DNA of 10,713 nt from UBA8437 sp963580005 (GTDB taxonomy: Bacteria; Planctomycetota; Planctomycetia; Planctomycetales; Planctomycetaceae), in contig CAUZJR010000163.1 in the NCBI GenBank assembly GCA_963580005.1, positions 1 through 10,713 on the forward strand, in the 5' to 3' direction. A model generated the notes under the pieces. It was not told the origin of the DNA. It searched no databases and saw only the letters and a list, made by a program, of their open reading frames with translations. Both the position numbers and the translations under genes were made by a program. Below, piece after piece: positions 1 through 5,598 of this stretch (position 1 is the stretch's first letter; the number at the start of each line of letters is the position of its first letter).

Positions 1-453
1 ACGTTGGAGCCTGGTGGAGGCGAGATTGCGTTGTTCAAGTACCAGGATGTGCAGGGCATCCGTGCGTTTCACGACAGCAACGGTTGGTCGAAGCATGGAA
101 CGGGTGGGTTGAGAATGACTCGAGGAGCCCGGGCGAATCTCGCGACGACGGTGGTCGAGGGTCTGACGGCGGATCGGGCTCACGTGGCATCCGCCTGGGT
201 CCACTCGAGCAAGCCCAACCAACGAGCGACTCTGCGAGTCCTGGGTCGCAACGGGCGGGTCCTTGGCCAGGCCGAGACCTCGAGGGCCGGGGTCGGATCT
301 CAGTGGGACAAGTGGACCCGTCTGCTGGTCACCTTCCAACCCGACGCCGCCACCGTGCGGCTTGTGTTGACCGACAGTTCTGCCGGCGAGGGCACGACGC
401 TGTACTGGGACTTTATCGAGCTTGAGTCGGGATGGCCGATCCCGGGCAAGTGA
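1..453 (+). CDS. C-terminal fragment of a protein with a carbohydrate-binding-like jelly-roll domain
   Basis: The frame is open from the first base and stops at TGA 451-453, so this is the last 150 codons of a gene that starts outside the window; the apparent early TTG is not a believable start. What is visible looks like one beta-sandwich domain of the CBM4/9/22 or galactose-binding-like kind: a 'HVASAWVHSS' strand, alternating hydrophobic strands (ATLRVLGRNG), the 'WDKWTRLLVTFQPDA' segment, and a final strand 'TTLYWDFIELE'. This order (W-V strand, W-T-R-L-V-T-F strand, Y-W-D-x-x-x-L-E end) is typical of such modules at the C-terminus of secreted enzymes. The catalytic or partner domain lies upstream and is unseen. 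It converges on the minus-strand TIM-barrel gene, 86 bases away. The domain assignment is by pattern only. Confidence 0.75.
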   Translation, partial: TLEPGGGEIALFKYQDVQGIRAFHDSNGWSKHGTGGLRMTRGARANLATTVVEGLTADRAHVASAWVHSSKPNQRATLRVLGRNGRVLGQAETSRAGVGSQWDKWTRLLVTFQPDAATVRLVLTDSSAGEGTTLYWDFIELESGWPIPGK

Positions 454-539
454 AATCCGGGGGCCGACCCATGCTTCATCACCGGCAACTAACCCCAGGG
501 ACTGGCCCTGCAGCCCCTGGCGGAAGTGCCTGTCCCCGG

Positions 540-1490
540 TCATTTGGGGCGAGGAACCTCGGAGCGGGCAAATGCCCCGGCGAGATGCTTGTGGCAGATC
601 CTGGCAGCCGCGGCGGGGTCGTAGCCCGGCTGAGACCAGACCTGCCCGCTGATCTCGACGCAGATATCGCCCCGATAACCGCCTGTGTGAAACCCGCCGA
701 TCAACCGGGCGTAATCGATCCGCCCGCCCTGCCCCGGCAGGACAAAACGAAGTTTTTTATCCCGTCGGACCACGTCCTTGACGGCGATGTGACCGACGAA
801 GGGCAAAGACGTCTTGATGGTGCCTTCGAGAGTCATGTCGCGGAAGTCGTAGTGGGAATAGTCGTAACACATCCGCAGTCGCCGGGGCCTTCCCAGCCGC
901 TTGATCAACTCGGCGGCCTCACGCGGACGACTGAATGCTCCGCCGCGGTGAGGCTTGACGGCGATCACCAGGTCCTCGGCATCGGCCACCTTCAGCCACT
1001 CGGCGATCTCCCCTACGTACCCGTCTCGCTTCTGAGCCCACTTGCCGCCTCCGCCAATCGTCGTCTGCAGCAGAGGCGGGTGATCGGGGGCCAGGTCGTG
1101 TGCCAGGGCAGCCGCCAGTCTGATTCGTTCGAGCCGTTGAGCGGGGCTGCGTTTGGGGTCATCGATATGCAGGTGCTCCATCAGGCTGGTCACCTTCAGT
1201 CCGCGATCCGCCAGTCGTTTCCGCAGCGCCCGACGTCGTGCCGGTTTGATCACGGCCGGATCGGCGTCCCAGTCGGGCCAGGTCGTCAACTCGATCGAAT
1301 CGAACCCGGTGGCCGACACCAGGTCGATGGCCGCCTCGGTCTTCAGACTCTTGGTTCCGTAGGTGCTGAATCCCAGCGTGAGCGTCTTTGCCCTTGAGGC
1401 GGCGGCTGGGGTCGAAGGAGTTGTGACAAGACCGGCGCCCCATGCCAGTCCGGTAGCGACACCGGCCTGTAAAAATCCTCGCCTGTGCAT
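540..1490 (-). CDS. Tat-exported TIM-barrel protein, sugar phosphate isomerase/epimerase-like (AP endonuclease 2 fold)
   Basis: 316 residues from ATG 1488-1490. The start gives MHRRGFLQAG, a twin-arginine signal (R-R-G-F-L) followed by a hydrophobic, Ala/Gly-rich stretch to about residue 33, so it is probably exported folded. The rest fits the xylose-isomerase-like TIM barrel: 'LGFSTYG' first strand, 'FDSIELTTW' (E67), 'HLHIDD', 'CYDYSHYDF' (D210, H213), 'GHIAVKD' (H234, K238, D239) and a late 'CVEISG' (E279), a usual metal-ligand position. The segment that often reads E-x-H in the family is instead AVKPH (K179, H181), so isomerase activity cannot be assumed. A GTG at 1539-1541 is an alternative start; it overlaps the TGA of the upstream gene as GTGA and has AAGG just before it, adding 17 residues ahead of the RR motif. 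It lies 47 bases downstream of the thioredoxin-like gene and is probably cotranscribed. Substrate unknown. Confidence 0.85.
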   Translation of the reverse strand: MHRRGFLQAGVATGLAWGAGLVTTPSTPAAASRAKTLTLGFSTYGTKSLKTEAAIDLVSATGFDSIELTTWPDWDADPAVIKPARRRALRKRLADRGLKVTSLMEHLHIDDPKRSPAQRLERIRLAAALAHDLAPDHPPLLQTTIGGGGKWAQKRDGYVGEIAEWLKVADAEDLVIAVKPHRGGAFSRPREAAELIKRLGRPRRLRMCYDYSHYDFRDMTLEGTIKTSLPFVGHIAVKDVVRRDKKLRFVLPGQGGRIDYARLIGGFHTGGYRGDICVEISGQVWSQPGYDPAAAARICHKHLAGAFARSEVPRPK

Positions 1491-1537
1491 GATGTGCTCG
1501 TCGATTGAGAAGGTTCTTGGGTGACGGGATCTGCAGC

Positions 1538-2686
1538 TCACCTGGGCCTTGATTCGAACACGGCTTCGAGCCTTATGTGGCGGGTCGTCTGCCGGATCCG
1601 ATCCCGACGCGGGTAGGTGCCGCGAAAGACGCCCCGCATGGTCTGAACTGCGGGATTATCACGAGCATAGGTGAGTACCAGGTCGAGGTCTCCCTCGAAG
1701 GCGAAACCGTCGCCCCCCGAATCGCCCAGTCGAACACGTCCCGAGGCCACAGCATATCGCGCGTCTGCGTCGGGAACGGCCGCTTTCAATGACAACGAGC
1801 CCGAGATGCTGCTGATGGAGAACGCCTTCTTGGTCTTGCGGTCCACTCGCTCCATGACGCCTGGCGGATAGACTTCAGCCAGCCACTTCTTCAGAACCGA
1901 CGCGTCGACAGTACGTGGTTGTTGGGGCCACTGCAGCGACAGCCAGTCGCGTGCCGAGAGATCCACGAACTCGACGACCGGAAGCCGGTAGGCAGGCATC
2001 AACCTGTCATCCAAACGCACGAAGACTCTCACCCCGCTTTTTCCCGGCGCGGCGTCCGGCAGCTTCAGCAGGTTGGCTGTTCTTGGCCGGATTGGGCCGC
2101 CCAGCGATCTGATTCGCGAGGCACCCAGTCGGAGCTGCTTGAGCGTGTTGGTGACCAGGTCTGTGGGGCGTGCGTATCGGGTCGAGCCCACCGCGTCGAA
2201 CCAGTGCACCAACTTGCCTCGAGCATCCAGCACCGCGAAATCGACGTTGCTTTGCCGAGTGCCCCGTTGGGAGCGGCGGGGCCGAAACTTCCGGGCCCAG
2301 ACTTCTCGCACGACAGAGGGTATCTTCTCGTCGTTTCGGTGCCCGAACCAGGACGTGACGACAAAGGGCATGAGTTCGGCCACGACGCGAGGGTGGCTCA
2401 GGGAGGTCCCACGGACCTGCGTCGCCGTCGCTCAGCAATGGCCCGAGGCGATGTCGCCATACTTGGAATGAATGATCACCAGGCAGATCGGCCGCCCTTC
2501 TCGGGCGGCTCGTCGCTGGGCTTCATCGAGAGACGAGGCCCAATCGAGTCGGTAGATGGCCAGGTCCTTTTCCGAGGGCCGCATCAGGTGGTACGAGGTC
2601 AGCACACGCTCGACAGCCAGGTCCTCGGCTCGCAGCGACCCGGCTGCACACAGTAGTAAGGCCAAACTCAATGCAAGACGTGTCAT
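1538..2686 (-). CDS. Secreted thioredoxin-like protein with in-frame TGA: candidate selenoprotein
   Basis: Read through one TGA (2432-2434), this is a 382-residue protein with Sec at residue 85. ATG 2684-2686 gives a Sec-type signal peptide (residues 1-20, ending LRA-ED) and has GAAGAG upstream. Residues about 45-170 look thioredoxin-like: 'LDWASSLDEA', 'GRPICLVIIH', 'SGHC-U-ATA', 'LSHPRVVAELMPFVV' (compare FSDPEVxxxxxxxFV of thioredoxin_7/DUF255 proteins) and 'VDFAVLDARGKLVHWFD' (148-164). Aligned by hand, U85 sits at the first Cys of CxxC, the second being Ala88, with Cys84 just before it. Residues about 218-382 form a beta-rich C-terminal domain I do not recognise (YPPGVMER, GVFRGTYP). The two parts share one frame with no other stop or shift, and an SECIS-like hairpin follows the TGA. 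Annotation pipelines would split it into 84- and 281-residue ORFs, the second from GTG 2381-2383. Alternative: a pseudogene by nonsense mutation. Likely role: periplasmic thiol/selenol redox chemistry (inference). Confidence 0.7.
2383..2431 (-). promoter_or_regulatory. SECIS-like RNA hairpin downstream of the TGA
   Basis: On the minus strand, 13 nt after the TGA, AGGTCC (2413-2418), loop GTG (2410-2412) and GGACCT (2404-2409) form a perfect 6-bp stem. The loop begins 19 nt after the TGA and starts with G. Known bacterial SECIS elements have a short apical loop with a G in its first two positions, about 16-37 nt after the UGA, so the geometry fits. The 5' arm GCAGGTCCG also resembles the GCAGGTCTG of the E. 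coli fdhF element. An outer helix CGACGC (2419-2424) with GCGTCG (2383-2388) could stack below it, leaving a 15-nt bulge on the 3' side. No folding energy was computed. Confidence 0.5.
2432..2434 (-). other. In-frame TGA, proposed selenocysteine codon
   Basis: The codons read GGC CAT TGC TGA GCG ACG on the minus strand, giving G-H-C-U-A-T. The frame continues openly for 297 further codons to the TGA at 1538-1540. Cys immediately before the TGA and the thioredoxin-like surroundings are what a redox-active Sec would look like. TGA also serves as an ordinary stop elsewhere in the window (for example 451-453 and 1538-1540), so recoding would need a local signal. Confidence 0.6.
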
Positions 2687-2821
2687 GGGCGTCTCTTCGG
2701 GGAGTGCGGGGCGTCAACAGAGACTACGGCCACGACTTCGATATCTATCACGAATTCTCGCCGGAAGCTGAAACCATGGGGATTCGCGTCCGCCAGAACA
2801 GCCTGGGAAGACGGTGGGCTG
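2687..2821. other. Intergenic region upstream of the selenoprotein candidate
   Basis: 135 bases separate the SRPBCC gene's stop from the thioredoxin-like gene's start, enough for a promoter on the minus strand. A relatively AT-rich patch around 2740-2762 (GAATTC, GATATC) lies within it, but I found no convincing -35/-10 pair. The only ribosome-binding-like element is GAAGAG shortly before the ATG. Confidence 0.3.
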
Positions 2822-3325
2822 TTAATCCCGGTTTGAATCGGGGAACAGCTCGGTGAGTCGCTCGCCGCGGAAAGTGAAAGTCCTGAGCAACTCGCGTCGA
2901 ATGAACAGTCGGTCGATGATGCGGCCACCCGGTGGTGAGTAATCGACTTCGTCGATGACAGTGGTTCCGCCGTCGGCAGGCTCGAAGAGGTGCCTGTGGT
3001 GCCAGTAGCGGTAGGGGCCGTGAAGTTGGACGTCGACGAATTCGCGGGGTGGGTCCCAGTCGCGGATCTCGGATGTCCATCGCAGCGGGATGCCGTGCAG
3101 CTTGAGCCGATATTCGATCTGGGCCCCGTCTTGCATGAGGATCGGAGTCGGTGTGACGACTCGGAAGCCCAGCCCGCTGGGTGTCAGCAACTCGAGGTTG
3201 GTTGCTTCGGAAAAGAAGGCGAAGAGGTCTGCCGGCGGTGCGGCGACCCAGGCTCGAGCCGACAGCCGGGTCGTGGCGCGTGGGTGCGGAGACTCGCTGA
3301 ACTCGGGCTGCGTGTGCCTGTGCAT
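2822..3325 (-). CDS. SRPBCC-fold ligand-binding protein, COG4276-like
   Basis: 167 residues from ATG 3323-3325 to TAA 2822-2824, the usual length for a single START/Bet v1-like (SRPBCC) domain. The pattern fits the COG4276 branch: an N-terminal strand with 'APPADLFAFFSE', 'LELLTPSGLGF', 'RWTSEIRDWDPP', 'FVDVQLHGPY', 'WHHRHLFEP' with its His-rich strand, 'TTVIDEVDYSPP', and a C-terminal helix with 'RRELLRTFTFRGERL'. There is no signal peptide or membrane segment, so it is cytoplasmic. Such proteins bind hydrophobic ligands in a deep cavity; the ligand of this group is not established. It starts 21 bases after the stop of the four-helix membrane protein gene and is probably in its transcript. 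An in-frame TGA and 7 codons separate the two frames, which I take as an ordinary stop. Confidence 0.85.
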   Translation of the reverse strand: MHRHTQPEFSESPHPRATTRLSARAWVAAPPADLFAFFSEATNLELLTPSGLGFRVVTPTPILMQDGAQIEYRLKLHGIPLRWTSEIRDWDPPREFVDVQLHGPYRYWHHRHLFEPADGGTTVIDEVDYSPPGGRIIDRLFIRRELLRTFTFRGERLTELFPDSNRD

Positions 3326-3346
3326 GGCCCCAACCGCCCGGCTCGC

Positions 3347-3931
3347 TCAGGACATCGGATTCGCGTACGGGTTGTCGTCGGGGTTGTCGTCAGGAAAGTC
3401 CAGCATGTCTCCAGCTTCCGGATCGGTCCCGAACGCGGCCTTGACGTTTTTGCGGAACATGAAGATCAACAGCAGGATGGGGTAGATCAGGCCAAAGACC
3501 AGGCCACATCCCATAATGACACCCATGAAGGCGGCCATTGAACCTGTCGCAGCTGGATTACCCGGTACTTTTGCAACCACCCCCTGCATTAGCATGAAGT
3601 TCAACGAGGCGAATACGATCTTGGAGAGAATGTCGTAGGCGGCGTAACAGATGCTCAGTGTGCGGGCCCATGATCCCATCCGGAGCAATCCTATTCCTGC
3701 GACCAGCTGTACGAGACTTGCCAGGGACAGGCTGACGATGCCAACCTGCTGCACTCTTTTTATGCTCGGGTCGTTTTCCATCTCCTCAACCAGAGGGTTC
3801 TCTTGAGCCGCCGCACCCATGGCCTCTTGGATTGCAGGCTGGGCAACTATCAAGCCCAGCTGGCATGCACCGAAACACGCAAACAAGATGTTGAGGATGC
3901 CGAAGACTGTGACTGCGGTGGGGCGTTTCAT
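3347..3931 (-). CDS. Four-helix integral membrane protein, function unknown
   Basis: 194 residues from ATG 3929-3931, with GGAG (3942-3945) 10 bases upstream as ribosome-binding site and a promoter-like element at 3980-4008. Hydrophobic segments at about 8-30, 63-83, 90-114 and 130-160 suggest four transmembrane helices. A polar loop (about 31-62, with ENPLVEEMENDPS) follows the first helix. The tail after residue 165 is acidic and proline/asparagine-rich, with a short internal repeat FPDDNPDDNPYANP. It starts without a cleavable signal (MKRPTAVTVFGILN). I recognise the style from planctomycete hypothetical proteins but no named family. It lies directly upstream of, and probably is cotranscribed with, the SRPBCC gene. 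Confidence 0.8.
   Translation of the reverse strand: MKRPTAVTVFGILNILFACFGACQLGLIVAQPAIQEAMGAAAQENPLVEEMENDPSIKRVQQVGIVSLSLASLVQLVAGIGLLRMGSWARTLSICYAAYDILSKIVFASLNFMLMQGVVAKVPGNPAATGSMAAFMGVIMGCGLVFGLIYPILLLIFMFRKNVKAAFGTDPEAGDMLDFPDDNPDDNPYANPMS
3369..3391. repeat. Two-copy 12-bp tandem repeat in a coding tail
   Basis: GGGTTGTCGTC occurs at 3369-3379 and again at 3381-3391, period 12. It encodes the duplicated DDNP units in the C-terminal tail of the four-helix membrane protein. It keeps the frame and looks like a small slippage duplication. Confidence 0.7.
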
Positions 3932-3979
3932 CGGTAGGTGGCTCCGCGCCAGGCAAATCGTCTTGGTTTATCGAGCGAC

Positions 3980-4008
3980 ACTCTAGCTAGGACTGTGGCC
4001 TACGGCAA
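3980..4008 (-). promoter_or_regulatory. Putative sigma-70-type promoter for the membrane protein / SRPBCC pair
   Basis: On the minus strand TTGCCG (4003-4008) and TAGAGT (3980-3985) are separated by exactly 17 bases. Each matches 4 of 6 consensus positions. The -10 lies about 49 bases upstream of the ATG at 3929-3931, leaving room for a short leader with the GGAG site. It sits in the 128-base gap after the sulfatase gene. Prediction by eye only. Confidence 0.4.
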
Positions 4009-4059
4009 TTGCGGGCACGACACCGCGCCGTCGGCCGTTGGAGGTGCGCCGAACGACAC

Positions 4060-5598
4060 CTAATGGGACCTCCGGCTGCGGCCGGCGTCGACCAGCTTCT
4101 GGAGTCGATCGATCATCTTCGCGGCCTGCTGGGGATGCTTGTCGATGACATTGGTTGTCTCACCCGGGTCGACGTCGAGTTGAAAGAGTGAATATCGAGG
4201 CGATTGCTGCGACTTCAGACGCAACTTGGCGTTTCTCCGCCGTTTCGAATCGTGACGCTGCAGTTTCCACTTGCCGACGCGGAACCCATAGTTGCCTCGT
4301 CGGCCGTTGTCCTGTTGCACCAGGTGGTCTCGACCCCTGGCTTCCGGCTCGCCCAGTAAGGCCGCCAGGACGTCGTGGCTGTCCAGGCATTCGTTCCTCG
4401 GCAACTTCACATCGGTCAAGGCGGCGAAGCTGGCGGCAAAATCGATCGTGCAGACCATCTGGTCGGTGATGCCTGTTCGAATGGTCCCAGGCCAGCGTGT
4501 GATCAACGGAGTGCGGGTGCCTCCCTCGAGAACACTGTACTTGCCACCGCTGAAGTGACCGGCCGGGCGATGCTTGCCCAGTTGTTCGATCGCTCCATCC
4601 TTGTATCCGTCGTCGAGCACCGGGCCGTTGTCCGAGCAGAAGACGACCAGCGTGGTTGAGTCGAGCTCGAGCCGCTTGAGGGTGGCCATCAGTTGGCCGA
4701 CACACCAGTCGAGCTGCACGATCGAGTCGCCTCGGAACCCCAAACCGCTCTTGCCGTGGAATCTCTCGTGAGGCATCCGGGGCACGTGCAGGTCGTGTGA
4801 CGAAAAGAACAGGAAGAACGGTTTGTCGCGATGCGATTCGATCCAGGCGACTGACCGCCTGACCCACTCATCAGCAAGGTCCTCGTCTCGAAACCGAGCA
4901 GCATGCCCTCCGGTGTAGAAGCCGATCCTGCTGATGCCGTTGTGTATCGTTCCGTTGTGTCCGTGCGACCAGTCCATCTTGAGCGTCTTGCGGTGCGTGA
5001 GGCCGGTCGGGTGATCGGGGCTCGGCTTCTTGCGGCCGACCCACAACGGATCGTCGGGGTCAAGATTCAGCACGCGGTGGTCCTGGACGTAGACCTGTGG
5101 CACTCGGTCGTTGGTCGTGGGCAGCAGAAAACAGTGGTCAAACCCGATCTCAAGTGGTCCGGGTTTCAGTTGCCCGTTCCACGCCGGCCCGGTTCGGCCA
5201 CCCAGGCCCAGGTGCCACTTGCCGATCACCGCGGTGTGGTAGCCGGCCTGCTTCAACAGACCGGGCAGGGTCATTGTGCCTGCCCGGATGATCGCGGGGT
5301 TGTTGGGAGCCGCAATGCCGGTGCCCGAGCGTCGGAAGGCGTAGGTCCCGGTCAGGAACGAGTAGCGTGTCGGGGTACAGGTGGACGCCGAGCAGTATCC
5401 ACTGGTGAACCGCAGTCCTTCGGCGGCCAGCCGATCGATGTGCGGCGTCTTCAGCGGTGTTTTGCCATAGCACGAGACGTCACCATAGCCGAGATCGTCG
5501 GCCATGATCACGACGATGTTCGGGCGTCGGGGTCCCGCGGCCGAGGTGTCTGAGCAGCCGGCCAGGACGATAAGGATTGCGAGAGACCGAAGCTTCAT
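4060..5598 (-). CDS. Sulfatase (arylsulfatase family), predicted lipoprotein
   Basis: 512 residues, normal length for a family S1 sulfatase, which hydrolyses sulfate esters. The N-terminus has a lipoprotein signal ending LAGC (Cys15), so it is probably membrane-anchored outside the cytoplasm. Metal-binding 'MADDLGYGD' (D34, D35) precedes the activation motif C74-T-P-T-R78 within STCTPTRYSFLTG. This is the Cys-type site converted to formylglycine, so an FGE/SUMF1-type enzyme is needed elsewhere in the genome. Other active-site signatures are 'GKWHLG' (K127, H129), 'SHDLH' (H268, H271), 'FCSDNGP' (D323, N324) and K353 before EGGTRTP. The C-terminal strand domain includes 'YSLFQLDVDPGETTNV'. Its ATG overlaps the stop of the C45 hydrolase gene as ATGA, implying translational coupling. 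All key residues are present; the substrate (sulfated polysaccharide, glycosaminoglycan or small aryl sulfate) cannot be told from the sequence. Confidence 0.95.
   Translation of the reverse strand: MKLRSLAILIVLAGCSDTSAAGPRRPNIVVIMADDLGYGDVSCYGKTPLKTPHIDRLAAEGLRFTSGYCSASTCTPTRYSFLTGTYAFRRSGTGIAAPNNPAIIRAGTMTLPGLLKQAGYHTAVIGKWHLGLGGRTGPAWNGQLKPGPLEIGFDHCFLLPTTNDRVPQVYVQDHRVLNLDPDDPLWVGRKKPSPDHPTGLTHRKTLKMDWSHGHNGTIHNGISRIGFYTGGHAARFRDEDLADEWVRRSVAWIESHRDKPFFLFFSSHDLHVPRMPHERFHGKSGLGFRGDSIVQLDWCVGQLMATLKRLELDSTTLVVFCSDNGPVLDDGYKDGAIEQLGKHRPAGHFSGGKYSVLEGGTRTPLITRWPGTIRTGITDQMVCTIDFAASFAALTDVKLPRNECLDSHDVLAALLGEPEARGRDHLVQQDNGRRGNYGFRVGKWKLQRHDSKRRRNAKLRLKSQQSPRYSLFQLDVDPGETTNVIDKHPQQAAKMIDRLQKLVDAGRSRRSH

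Noticed and set aside
496..549. Small hairpins between the convergent genes (CAGGG/CCCTG at 496-510; CCCC/GGGG at 534-549) as a bidirectional terminator.
   Set aside because: Stems are only 4-5 bp, neither has a T-tract, and the second overlaps the stop codon of the TIM-barrel gene.
432..1397. 321-codon plus-strand open frame over the TIM-barrel gene.
   Set aside because: Its translation has no recognisable motif, whereas the minus strand has a Tat signal and TIM-barrel motifs across the same bases.
2822..3931. The four-helix membrane protein and the SRPBCC gene are in the same frame, separated by a TGA and seven codons, like a second recoding or readthrough fusion.
   Set aside because: Each half is complete on its own: the membrane protein ends in a natural NPYANP tail, the SRPBCC domain has its own ATG and full length, the TGA follows no Cys or redox motif, and a one-in-three chance of shared frame is unremarkable.
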